A DNA stretch of 64,000 nucleotides, taken from positions 84,225-148,224 of the forward strand of contig JAWOKN010000096.1 of NCBI GenBank assembly GCA_033854175.1, written 5' to 3'. The DNA is from DATKPE01 sp033854175 (GTDB taxonomy: Bacteria; Bacteroidota; Ignavibacteria; UBA10030; SZUA-254). The notes under the pieces are model-generated. The model did no database searches, had not been told where the DNA came from, and saw nothing but the letters and a program-made list of their open reading frames with translations. Position 1 is the first letter of the stretch; each line of letters starts with the position of its first letter. The position numbers and the translations under genes are program-made. This document shows positions 35,879-43,781 of the stretch, one piece after another.

Positions 35879-36895
35879 TCATTTTTCCCCCCTCAAAAAT
35901 GATTCACAGAGATTCATATCTTCTTCACTTCCCAGAAAAACAGGGGTGTGCTGGTGAAGTGACTGGGGCTGGACCTCGAGGAGTCGTTGTTTTCCGTTGG
36001 TCGCCCTTCCCCCAGCTTGCTCGATAACAAAAGCGACGGGATTGCACTCGTACATCAGGCGGAGTTTTCCCTCAGGATTTTTTTTATCAGCCGGGTAGGC
36101 GAATATGCCTCCGTATAATAATGTGCGATGGGTATCACCGACCATGGTGCCGATATATCGGTGGGAGTAAGGCCGATTGCTGGCCGGGTCGTTTTGCTTC
36201 AGGTGGGCAATGTACTTTTGCATTCCGGGATCCCACTGGTGGAAATTACCCTCATTAATGCTGTAAATTTTTCCCTTCTTCGGGATTCTGATGTTTTGGT
36301 GAGAGAGAAGAAATTCCCCGACGCTTGGATCAAGGGTAAATCCGTGGACACCCTGCCCTGTTGTATAGACAAAAATCGTGCTTGATCCATAGATAATATA
36401 TCCAGCTGCCACTTGATTGAGTCCCTGCTGGAGGCAGTCTGTGAGTGTTCCTTTGCCGCCTGTAGAGACCCTTCGATAAACGCTGAAAATGGATCCGATG
36501 GTAATATTTGCATCAATATTTGATGAACCGTCAAGCGGATCGTAAAGGAGGACGTATTTACCTGAAGGATACATTTCAGGAATATGGAGGATATCCTCAT
36601 TTTCCTCAGAAGCCATGCAGCAGAGATGCCCACCGTGATCCACCGATTTATAAATTGTCTCATCTGCAAATTCGTCGAGTTTTTTAACTTCATCCCCACT
36701 GACATTCATCCGGTCTGTGGTCCCGAGGATATTGACAAGGCCGGCTTTACTCACTTCACGCCACACGAGCTTTGCTGCAAGCGAAAGATCGTGCAGAAGA
36801 CCGGAAAAATCCCCTGTCGCGTTTCTATACTTCATCTGTTGTTCATTGATGAATCGCTCGAGCGTCATGAATTTTTTCGATGTCGGTGATATCAT
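35879..36895 (-). CDS. fbp: Fructose-1,6-bisphosphatase class 1
   Basis: Gluconeogenic phosphatase, 338 residues. Metal-binding SEENED (about 96-101) and YDPLDGSSNID (about 117-127) carry the Glu/Asp ligands, and GGIFAYPADKKNPEGKLR (about 265-282) the sugar phosphate site. YECNPVAFVIEQAGG follows. Start at 36895 is tentative; a Met nine codons in (MTLERFI) fits the family equally and neither has a clear ribosome site. Confidence 0.95.
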   Translation of the reverse strand: MISPTSKKFMTLERFINEQQMKYRNATGDFSGLLHDLSLAAKLVWREVSKAGLVNILGTTDRMNVSGDEVKKLDEFADETIYKSVDHGGHLCCMASEENEDILHIPEMYPSGKYVLLYDPLDGSSNIDANITIGSIFSVYRRVSTGGKGTLTDCLQQGLNQVAAGYIIYGSSTIFVYTTGQGVHGFTLDPSVGEFLLSHQNIRIPKKGKIYSINEGNFHQWDPGMQKYIAHLKQNDPASNRPYSHRYIGTMVGDTHRTLLYGGIFAYPADKKNPEGKLRLMYECNPVAFVIEQAGGRATNGKQRLLEVQPQSLHQHTPVFLGSEEDMNLCESFLRGEK

Positions 36896-37309
36896 ATTCT
36901 TTTCAGCGCAAAGGTAATATCATAAAATTTTAATCTGAAAAATGTAAAGAAAACCCCATCGAGTTGCAATAGTAATTCTCAAGAAGTGGACTGTCCAGCC
37001 GCTTCGTGGCTGCCACCGATTTCTCAGATACGGATAACCCTCATGGACTATTCGTGACCGGCAAAATACAGTTCAGGCCGATATTAGAATTTTGTTTTTA
37101 TTCCGGAATGTGGGTATATTTCACATAGAAGGTCTTTCGACTCCCGATATAACCTTCAGATCTCGTTTCGAGCACCAGGGAGATCTTGAAGTTGACCACG
37201 ACCAGGAACAGATTCACCCGTGTCAAGTGTCTATATGTACCTGGAGGATCATGCATCGCGCCTGAGGGTCGGGACACCGTATAATACCACTCATCCAGAA
37301 AATACCTAT
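36896..37309. other. Divergent intergenic region fbp / etfB
   Basis: 414 bases between divergent genes, no reading frame I can support. Contains a possible etfB promoter and a short imperfect hairpin around 37008-37024. An in-frame extension of etfB from 37220 is rejected because it precedes the conserved N terminus. Confidence 0.5.
37092..37120 (+). promoter_or_regulatory. Possible promoter of etfBA
   Basis: TTGTTT (37092-37097), 17 bases, TATATT (37115-37120). The -10 is the one seen in the better promoters of this window; the -35 matches only its TTG. It would leave a leader of about 185 bases before etfB. Confidence 0.3.
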
Positions 37310-38056
37310 ATGAAAATTGTTGTTTGCGTAAATCACGCCCCCGACACGGAAACGAAGGTGAAAATTGGTAGCGACGGTAGGACAATTGATCCTACAGGTG
37401 TTAACTATATCCTCAATCCGTATGATGAATTTGCCATTGAGGCGGCGCTGCGTTTGAAAGAGCAGCACGGTGGTGAAACGTGTGCCCTCACTCTCGGTCC
37501 GGATGTGCATAAAGAAACCCTCCGCAAGGCACTCGCAATTGGTATTGAAAAGGCAATTCTTTTGAAAGATGCAACGCCGCGCGATTCATTTTCCATCGCG
37601 AGGGCACTCGTCGGAGAATTAAAGACTATTGCTCCTGATTGCGTGCTCTTTGGCAAACAATCGATCGATTATTACGACGAACAAATTCCCGGTCTGGTTG
37701 CAGAACTGCTTGGATGGCCTTCGGTATCAGTGGTCATCAAACTCGAAGTTGAAGCCGGTAAAGTTCATTGTGTCAGGGAGATCGAGGGGGGGCATGAGAT
37801 CGTCGAGACAAGCTTACCGGTTGTCATTACGACCCAAAAGGGGCTGAATGAACCCCGTTATCCCTCGCTGAAGGGGATCATGGCAGCAAAATCCAAACCG
37901 ATTGAAGAGAAGACACCCGCAGTGTTCACTCCGGTGGTGGAAACGCTCGAAATGAAGAAACCTCCGGCGAAACAGGCAGGCAGGATTATTGGGATGGATG
38001 CAACCGCCGTCCCTGAGCTTATCCGTCTTCTTCATGAAGAGGCCAAGATTATTTAA
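37310..38056 (+). CDS. etfB: Electron transfer flavoprotein beta subunit
   Basis: 248 residues from the ATG at 37310, which opens the family N terminus MKIVVCVNHAPD. NPYDEFAIEAALRLKE, GKQSIDYYDEQIPGLVAELLGWPSV and LPVVITTQKGLNEPRYPSLKGIMAAKSK are ETF-beta marks. It binds AMP or, in bifurcating ETFs, a second FAD. It carries electrons from acyl-CoA dehydrogenases to the quinone pool. Partner gene etfA follows after 20 bases; no dehydrogenase or ETF-QO gene is in the window. Confidence 0.94.
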   Translation: MKIVVCVNHAPDTETKVKIGSDGRTIDPTGVNYILNPYDEFAIEAALRLKEQHGGETCALTLGPDVHKETLRKALAIGIEKAILLKDATPRDSFSIARALVGELKTIAPDCVLFGKQSIDYYDEQIPGLVAELLGWPSVSVVIKLEVEAGKVHCVREIEGGHEIVETSLPVVITTQKGLNEPRYPSLKGIMAAKSKPIEEKTPAVFTPVVETLEMKKPPAKQAGRIIGMDATAVPELIRLLHEEAKII

Positions 38057-38076
38057 CATCGATTTAACTTGATTCA

Positions 38077-39057
38077 ATGTCTATGAAGATTCTCGCATTT
38101 GCAGAACAGCGTGAAGGAAAGTTTAAGAAGTCAGCCTTTGAAGTAACGAGTGCTGCGAAACGCATTGCCGGTGAGTTGAAGGCGGAGCTCATTACTCTTG
38201 TGATCGGTCACAATGTCGATGGAATTACCCGCGACCTCGGTGCGTATGGCGCGACCCGCATTCTGGTGGCTGATGATCCGCGGTTGCACTTCTATTCAAC
38301 GACCGCCTATTCCCGCATAGTCGCGGATACCGCGAAACGTGAAAATGTCTCGATAATCTTTTGCCCGGCAAGCCAGATGGGCAAGGATCTTACTCCGCGA
38401 GTCGGTGCGATCCTTTCAGCCGGTATCGCCTCGGATTGCACAGGTTTGGCGGTGAAGAATGGCGAGATTGTTGCCACTCGGCCCGTTTATGCCGGAAAAG
38501 CCCTTATCGAGGTACGGATAACGTCCCCAGTGAAGATTTTCACCCTGCGTCCCAATGTGTTTACCGCCGCATCGATCGACGGGATGTCCCCGACGCGTGA
38601 AATGATCAGCGTGCAGCTGGATGATGCTGCTTTTTCATCTCGAGTAACCGGTGTTCAGATTGCTGAAGGAAGACCGGATGTGACAGAAGCGACTGTTGTT
38701 GTATCGGGCGGACGAGGAGTGAAAGCCCCTGAACATTTTCAGCTCATCGAGAAACTTGCGGATGTTCTTGGAGGGGCGGTTGGGGCATCACGCGCAGTCG
38801 TCGATGCAGGATGGCGGCCTCATGACGAGCAGGTTGGACAAACCGGGAAAACGGTATCTCCGACACTCTATGTCGCATGCGGAATATCGGGTGCGGTTCA
38901 GCATCTTGCAGGAATGTCATCTTCTAAGTATATTGTTGCAATCAACAAGGACAAAGACGCTCCGATATTTCAGATTGCCGATTATGGTATCGTGGGCGAT
39001 TTGTTTGAGGTGGTACCGGCACTGACGGAAGCGTTAAAGAAGACATTGGGTAAATAA
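38077..39057 (+). CDS. etfA: Electron transfer flavoprotein alpha subunit
   Basis: 326 residues. The C-terminal FAD domain has VVSGGRGVKAPEHFQLIEKLA (about 209-229), GASRAVVDAGWRPHDEQVGQTGK (about 239-261) and ACGISGAVQHLAGM (about 268-281) in the usual order. The N-terminal half resembles ETF-beta. A second ATG two codons in could be used instead. Downstream DUF151 gene starts 17 bases later and is probably cotranscribed. Confidence 0.95.
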   Translation: MSMKILAFAEQREGKFKKSAFEVTSAAKRIAGELKAELITLVIGHNVDGITRDLGAYGATRILVADDPRLHFYSTTAYSRIVADTAKRENVSIIFCPASQMGKDLTPRVGAILSAGIASDCTGLAVKNGEIVATRPVYAGKALIEVRITSPVKIFTLRPNVFTAASIDGMSPTREMISVQLDDAAFSSRVTGVQIAEGRPDVTEATVVVSGGRGVKAPEHFQLIEKLADVLGGAVGASRAVVDAGWRPHDEQVGQTGKTVSPTLYVACGISGAVQHLAGMSSSKYIVAINKDKDAPIFQIADYGIVGDLFEVVPALTEALKKTLGK

Positions 39058-39073
39058 GAGGAGTCTGGACACG

Positions 39074-39634
39074 GTGGATAAAATACAGGTAGATATTCTT
39101 GGATTATCAACTAGCCCTGCGAGCGGCGGTGCCTATGCGCTCATATTGAAGGAGGTTAACGGTAACAGGCGGCTTCCCATTATCATAGGAGCCTTTGAAG
39201 CGCAATCAATCGCCCTTGAAATGGAGGGGATTAAACCACCGCGACCCCTGACACATGACCTCATGAAGAATATAATTGAAAGCATGGGTACTGAGTTGGC
39301 TGAAATCACCATTAGTGAGCTGAAGGATGGCACATTCTACGCAAAGTTATCGTTCGACACACAGGAGATAGACGCACGACCGAGCGATGCGATCGCCCTC
39401 GCGGTCAGATTCGGGGCGCCCATTTATGTTGCTGAACGTGTGATGGATGAAGCGTCGTTTTTACCTGAGGAAGAATCTGAAACAGCAGACGGAACACAAC
39501 GGAAGACGAAAGAGACAAAACTTACCCGCATTGAAGCACTTCGTGCTCAGCTCAAAGACGCGGTTGAGCGTGAAGATTACGAAAAGGCCGCAAAAATTAG
39601 GGATGAATTGCGGAACATTGAACAACGTCATTGA
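39074..39634 (+). CDS. Bifunctional nuclease (DUF151) with UVR motif
   Basis: 186 residues. DUF151 (about 5-130) includes LPIIIGAFEAQSIALEMEG, RPLTHDL and ARPSDAIALAVR; family members are described as nucleases with DNase/RNase activity. The tail (about 148-186) is a UvrB/UvrC-type helical hairpin (ALRAQLKDAVEREDYEKAAK). Start is GTG at 39074 with AAGAGGAG nine bases before it. Its last seven bases overlap the convergent pdxJ end. The link to etfBA is positional only. Confidence 0.88.
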   Translation: MDKIQVDILGLSTSPASGGAYALILKEVNGNRRLPIIIGAFEAQSIALEMEGIKPPRPLTHDLMKNIIESMGTELAEITISELKDGTFYAKLSFDTQEIDARPSDAIALAVRFGAPIYVAERVMDEASFLPEEESETADGTQRKTKETKLTRIEALRAQLKDAVEREDYEKAAKIRDELRNIEQRH

Positions 39635-40350
39635 TATCTTTTCTTTACCAACCTTACCATCTCCTTAACCGCACGATCCAGACCGACGAAAAGAGCACGC
39701 ACGATAACCGCGTGACCGATACTCACTTCTTCAATCTGTCCGATACGGGCCAGCGGAGCTGTGTTGGAATAATTCAGTCCATGTCCCGCGTTCACACCAA
39801 GCCCGACAAGCTGGCCGTACGCCGCCATGGTCTTGATTGTCCGGAGCAAATGCTTCCGGGCTGAATCCGTCCGTGCATTCGCATACTCACCGGTATGGAG
39901 TTCGATCATGTCGGCTCCGACCCTCACTGCAGCATCGATCTGTAATTTTACGGGATCGATGAAAAGGCTGACGGGTATTCGGGCGGAATGAAATTTCCTT
40001 ATTGTTTTATCGAGGGAGGACTGCAGCCGCACTACATCCAATCCCCCCTCGGTTGTAAGCTCACGGCGTTTCTCGGGTACGAGGGTAACCAGGTCGGGTT
40101 TGAGACGGAGTGCAATGGCGACAATTTCCGGAGTGGCGGCCATTTCCAGATCAAGTTTTGTAGAAATTACGGAACGTAGGAGCCGGAGATCACCGTCCCG
40201 CATATGACGGCGGTCTTCCCTGAGATGACAAACAATTCCATCGGCCCCAGCGTGTTCGACTATTTTTGCGGCTTCCAGGGGCGATGGTTCCGTTCCACCG
40301 CGGGCATTGCGCAACGTGGCCACATGATCGATGTTGATTGATAATCGCAT
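39628..40350 (-). CDS. pdxJ: Pyridoxine 5'-phosphate synthase
   Basis: Last ring-forming step of DXP-dependent vitamin B6 synthesis. 240 residues start with MRLSINIDHVATLRNARGG, the family hallmark. GADGIVCHLREDRRH, ELHTGEYA and GLGVNAGHGLNY supply the active-site His, Glu and glycine loops. PdxH, which oxidises the product to PLP, is encoded at 53.8 kb. It follows ybbR by 14 bases. Confidence 0.95.
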   Translation of the reverse strand: MRLSINIDHVATLRNARGGTEPSPLEAAKIVEHAGADGIVCHLREDRRHMRDGDLRLLRSVISTKLDLEMAATPEIVAIALRLKPDLVTLVPEKRRELTTEGGLDVVRLQSSLDKTIRKFHSARIPVSLFIDPVKLQIDAAVRVGADMIELHTGEYANARTDSARKHLLRTIKTMAAYGQLVGLGVNAGHGLNYSNTAPLARIGQIEEVSIGHAVIVRALFVGLDRAVKEMVRLVKKRYQ

Positions 40351-40364
40351 CTCGGGATAGTCGG

Positions 40365-41288
40365 TTATAGTCTTTTCCGGATAATGAAGCGCACGTGCTC
40401 GGGTTTTATACTTACGATTTTTACGCCATCAAGATCATTGAGGTGAGGTGCGACGGATGTGACGGTGTCCTGGACAAGATCGCTGTATGGGACTGTCGGT
40501 TGAAAATCGGTATCCGTCAGCCGTGCGAGCTGATCGATTCCTCCGCGTGCGATGAGATCAATTTTAGGGGGGATGAAAATGACTTCCCTGTTTGTAGGGG
40601 CCCCCTGGCAGTTCATCGTGATCCCGCTGAATGTTTTCTCCGCGAAGGGCTGAACGTTGAGCCGCAGGTGCGTTACTGATGTGAAAAGTTCGATTGAATG
40701 GGTTGTGGGCACTTCAAGAGGGATATCGACATCGAGCGGCGAGTGAAGATTGTCAAATTTCCGGTATTCTGTCGGCCAGCCGGAGATGTTCCCTAGAATG
40801 GTCTGTGAACCCCCTATACGGAGGCTATCGGGGAGGAACTGCATTTGACCGACCTGCCCGTAGCCATCGCGGAACTCGAGAACGATCCGTGGTTCGATCG
40901 GCACCTCTTTTTCTCCATACTCGTCAAGTGCGAGAACAAGCGTATCGGGTTTCACGTCAATGGGTTGCAATACGACCGGGAGCTTAATATGTTCAAGTAG
41001 ATCACGGCCGGTTATGATAAATTTTTCTTCTCCGATAGAGGAGACGTCTATAAAATATTTTACATCGGGTGACAGATAAAGTCCGGCTAGCTGCCATCCG
41101 TTACCCCGCAGACGGACATTGACATTCGTGGGGAGCGGATATTTCAGCGCCTGGCCTTCTTTCATGTTTTCAAGAACGACGGGGATTTGCTTCGTAATGG
41201 TATATTCATCACGCATGTTGATGGATAGCCAGGTCAGAATCGCAAAGATGACCGCTGCGACGATGATATGATAACGTTTCTGATCCAT
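40365..41288 (-). CDS. YbbR-domain membrane protein (CdaR-like)
   Basis: 307 residues: one N-terminal membrane helix (about 8-24) and YbbR-type repeats (for example TKQIPVVLENMKEGQALKYP at about 33-52 and later copies). In Firmicutes the homologue CdaR controls the diadenylate cyclase CdaA; no cdaA is adjacent here, so that role is uncertain. In this window it lies between the shell genes' terminator and pdxJ. Confidence 0.78.
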   Translation of the reverse strand: MDQKRYHIIVAAVIFAILTWLSINMRDEYTITKQIPVVLENMKEGQALKYPLPTNVNVRLRGNGWQLAGLYLSPDVKYFIDVSSIGEEKFIITGRDLLEHIKLPVVLQPIDVKPDTLVLALDEYGEKEVPIEPRIVLEFRDGYGQVGQMQFLPDSLRIGGSQTILGNISGWPTEYRKFDNLHSPLDVDIPLEVPTTHSIELFTSVTHLRLNVQPFAEKTFSGITMNCQGAPTNREVIFIPPKIDLIARGGIDQLARLTDTDFQPTVPYSDLVQDTVTSVAPHLNDLDGVKIVSIKPEHVRFIIRKRL

Positions 41289-41336
41289 CCTGGTGTTTCG
41301 TTATGACATCATGATGATAAATACATTTGCTCTATA

Positions 41337-41364
41337 AAACAAAAAACTCCATTGCGGATGGAGT
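41337..41364 (-). terminator. Intrinsic terminator of the BMC shell unit
   Basis: On the minus strand ACTCCAT and ATGGAGT form a seven-base stem (41364-41358 with 41352-41346) round a five-base loop, followed directly by TTTTTTGTTTT. It lies 23 bases past the stop of the extended shell gene and separates it from ybbR. Confidence 0.85.
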
Positions 41365-41386
41365 GATGGGAGAAAACATGATAATT

Positions 41387-41992
41387 TTATTTCCTAAACT
41401 TTGCCTTTACAAGTTCGTCAATCAATTCCTGGCGGTTAGCGCGGGAGATTTGCCTCCCGAATATCGCTAGACCGGGGACGGTTCGCGCATAATGTCGGAG
41501 GGCGTGAACGGTCAAATCTTCAAGTTGTTGACGGTAAGTCTTTTCATCCTCAGCCGATGGTTCCTGAATACCCGCATTCGCTTTATCTACCGTTGGGCCG
41601 GTCGTGGTCTCGTCGGCCGCCGCAGTCTGGGTGAATGGGGGAGTTTGTAGTGATTTTTTCTGGCGGGGTGGTGCTGGTCTGGATTCTTCGGGTGATGGTA
41701 CGGGGGGCATAGGTTTCACCGGTGGATAGATAAGGATTTCCGTTTCGTCATCGGGACGGGGGATGACGTGCACAGAAACAAGTTCACCGACGCGCTGGGC
41801 TGCTGCCGCACCGGCATCGACGGCGGCACGGACCGCAGCGACATCACCGCGGAGTTTTATCGTAATAAGTCCTGCTTCTGCCCTCTCCTTGCCGATCAGC
41901 TGAACGTCCGCCGCTTTGACGGCCGCATCCGCGGCCTCAATAGCGCCGACGAGACCCCGAGTTTCAATTAATCCTAAGGCGTAGTCGAGCAT
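41387..41992 (-). CDS. BMC-H shell protein with C-terminal extension
   Basis: Microcompartment shell hexamer with a tail. A full BMC domain (1-85: ALGLIETRGLVGAIEAADAA, LRGDVAAVRAAVDAGAAAA, SVHVIPRP) is followed by a Pro/Thr/Ala-rich linker (about 86-145) and a charged helical domain (about 148-201: LEDLTVHALRHYART, IFGRQISRANRQELIDELVK). The tail looks like a SAP or Rho-N type helix-extended-helix, a fold often binding nucleic acid; EutK and PduK are precedents for extended shell proteins with other tails. The pore loop reads AEAG. No clear ribosome site. Confidence 0.88.
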   Translation of the reverse strand: MLDYALGLIETRGLVGAIEAADAAVKAADVQLIGKERAEAGLITIKLRGDVAAVRAAVDAGAAAAQRVGELVSVHVIPRPDDETEILIYPPVKPMPPVPSPEESRPAPPRQKKSLQTPPFTQTAAADETTTGPTVDKANAGIQEPSAEDEKTYRQQLEDLTVHALRHYARTVPGLAIFGRQISRANRQELIDELVKAKFRK

Positions 41993-42021
41993 ACCATACG
42001 AGCAGTTTTAAATTTTCGTGA

Positions 42022-42051
42022 TGAAGGGGAGCAGATGCTGTCTCCCCTTCA
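42022..42051 (-). promoter_or_regulatory. Hairpin between the two shell genes
   Basis: A ten-base perfect stem (42022-42031 with 42042-42051) with a ten-base loop lies in the 86-base gap between the two shell genes. No T run follows on the minus strand, so it is not a good terminator. It could stabilise or process the message, or trim expression of the extended subunit relative to the main shell protein. The structure is seen; the role is inferred. Confidence 0.55.
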
Positions 42052-42078
42052 TACGGTTACACATCAAGAGATGAAATG

Positions 42079-42375
42079 CTATTTCGTTTGTGGGCGCTTG
42101 GGGAGAATCATTTCAACATCCATGTGGGGACGCGGGATGACATGGACCGATACAAGTTCACCGACGCGCTGTGCTGCCGCTGCCCCGGCATCGGTTGCTG
42201 CCTTGACAGCTCCGACATCGCCGCGCACCATGACCGTGACATATCCACCCCCGATAACTTCTTTCCCAATGAGGGTGACCTTTGCGGCTTTCACCATTGC
42301 GTCTGCAGCCTCTATCGAACCTACCAGCCCTTTGGTTTCTACCATGCCAAGCGCATCGAGTGATATATCTGACAT
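42079..42375 (-). CDS. BMC-H microcompartment shell protein (PduA/EutM type)
   Basis: 98 residues, a single BMC domain forming flat hexagonal tiles. ALGMVETKGLVGSIEAADAM, VRGDVGAVKAATDAGAAAA and SVHVIPRP are the family core. The pore segment is EVIGGG, where PduA has KIGSG, so the central pore may be slightly wider and less polar. Ribosome site AAAGGAG precedes the ATG and a consensus promoter lies about 55 bases upstream. It is the first gene of a two-gene unit; no enzyme, BMC-P or BMC-T gene is near. Confidence 0.95.
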   Translation of the reverse strand: MSDISLDALGMVETKGLVGSIEAADAMVKAAKVTLIGKEVIGGGYVTVMVRGDVGAVKAATDAGAAAAQRVGELVSVHVIPRPHMDVEMILPKRPQTK

Positions 42376-42429
42376 GAAGATTTTCTCCTTTCAAGACTTT
42401 TGTATAGACACACCTATTTCAGCGAAGTG

Positions 42430-42458
42430 AATATAGCGAATCGGGAGCATATTGTCAA
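42430..42458 (-). promoter_or_regulatory. Consensus promoter of the BMC shell unit
   Basis: On the minus strand TTGACA (42458-42453), exactly 17 bases, TATATT (42435-42430). These are the same two hexamers and spacer length as the rRNA promoter at 63341-63369. The start would be near 42423, about 48 bases before the ATG of the first shell gene. It predicts strong, sigma-70 driven expression without need of an activator. Confidence 0.75.
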
Positions 42459-42481
42459 TCCATCGCAAAATAAATAAATTT

Positions 42482-42504
42482 AAGGGATATTTCATGCTCC
42501 CCTT
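42482..42504 (-). terminator. Weak terminator after rodA
   Basis: On the minus strand AAGGG/CCCTT (42504-42500 with 42486-42482) is followed by an A/T-rich AAATTTATTTATTTT. The stem is short; position, just after rodA and before the shell promoter, favours termination of the mre-rod message. Confidence 0.35.
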
Positions 42505-42558
42505 TGTATTTGCTCTTTTTGCAGATTACCTCCCATATAGTTCCGTATCGCGGAAAAC

Positions 42559-43776
42559 TTAATATTCCTTCCGGTTTGCGTACATATTGAGGAGCAGTCC
42601 AGCCATAATCATATTTGTCAACATGTTTGATCCGCCGTAACTCATGAATGGAAGCGGAACCCCGATTACGGGCATGATGCCCATCGCCATCCCGGCATTG
42701 ATGATTGTATGGACCGCGAGGATTGCTACGATCCCGATGGAGACTATGCTGGCAAACCGGCTCTTAACCGTCGATGCTATCAAAACTCCCCTGACAAGGA
42801 GAGCTGTCAGAAGGGATAGAATGGCAAATGCGCCAAGAAAACCGAACTCTTCACTTGGAACGCAGTAAATAAAATCAGTCCATTGTGCGGGTAAAAAGTT
42901 CAATTGCGTTTGTGTTCCTTGGAGATACCCTTTCCCGAATAGTCCCCCTGAGCCGATGGCGATTTTCGATTGGATCACATTGTATCCTGCTCCGAGAGGA
43001 TCATAATCAGGATTAAGAAAGGTGAGGATCCGCTTCTGTTGATGAGGCGCGAGCTTCCCGAAAATAAATTGGACCGATACACCCATCAGGACGGTTGCAG
43101 AAAAAACGAGGGCGGATAATAGCCTGTTTTCTTTCAAAAAAACCAGGAGAACAACCGTTATGACAATAACGATGACAAATGCCGTGGTTCCGGAGAGCGT
43201 GGCGATGGTTGCCACACACGGTGCAATAATCATCAGAAGGATAAAATTTGAAATTCCGGCCCAGTAAACAATAATGAGAAACATACCGGCATAGACAACC
43301 GCCGTTCCCACATCCGGCTGAAGTACGATGAGGATTACCGGTAAAAGAACAATAGTTGAAGCGGTAAGAAGGTCTTTAAATCTGTTCAGGTTGACTTGCC
43401 TGTTTGAAAGAAATGACGCGAGTGCCAGGATAGTTGTAACCTTGACAATTTCCGAGGGTTGTAATCCGAAACCCCCGACACCAAACCAGCTCTTGGAACC
43501 GGCGACGACCTTTCCCGCCGCTAGTATAGCGAGAAGCACCAGCAGGGAGAATACATACAATGGATACGATACTAATTGTATCGTTCGGATGGGAATGAGC
43601 ATGATCGTAAACATCAGGAGTAAGCCCACCCCAGACCAGATGAGCTGCCGTTGGAAATAAATCGGGGCTCCGACATCATAGGTGGCACTGTAAACTGAGG
43701 CAACACCGATGACAACGAGGGAAAGAACGATTGCGATAATGCTGTAATCAATGTTAGCTTTTATCCAGCGATCCAT
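42559..43776 (-). CDS. rodA: Rod-shape SEDS glycosyltransferase RodA
   Basis: Peptidoglycan polymerase of the elongasome, inner membrane. 405 residues with about ten helices; the SEDS motifs include WFGVGGFGLQPSEIVKV (about 94-110), LQPDVGTA (about 152-159) and the C-terminal GVPLPFMSYGGSNMLTN (about 372-388). It lies five bases after mrdA, its PBP2 partner. Confidence 0.95.
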   Translation of the reverse strand: MDRWIKANIDYSIIAIVLSLVVIGVASVYSATYDVGAPIYFQRQLIWSGVGLLLMFTIMLIPIRTIQLVSYPLYVFSLLVLLAILAAGKVVAGSKSWFGVGGFGLQPSEIVKVTTILALASFLSNRQVNLNRFKDLLTASTIVLLPVILIVLQPDVGTAVVYAGMFLIIVYWAGISNFILLMIIAPCVATIATLSGTTAFVIVIVITVVLLVFLKENRLLSALVFSATVLMGVSVQFIFGKLAPHQQKRILTFLNPDYDPLGAGYNVIQSKIAIGSGGLFGKGYLQGTQTQLNFLPAQWTDFIYCVPSEEFGFLGAFAILSLLTALLVRGVLIASTVKSRFASIVSIGIVAILAVHTIINAGMAMGIMPVIGVPLPFMSYGGSNMLTNMIMAGLLLNMYANRKEY

Positions 43777-43781
43777 GCCGA

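Noticed and set aside
37092..37120. Bacteroidetes-type -33/-7 promoter before etfB
   Set aside because: A TTTG and TATATTTC can be paired at about 20 bases, but the same bases fit a weak TTGTTT-17-TATATT form, and other promoters here are canonical.
37220..37309. 30-residue N-terminal extension of etfB
   Set aside because: Precedes the family's conserved start and has no similarity to ETF-beta.
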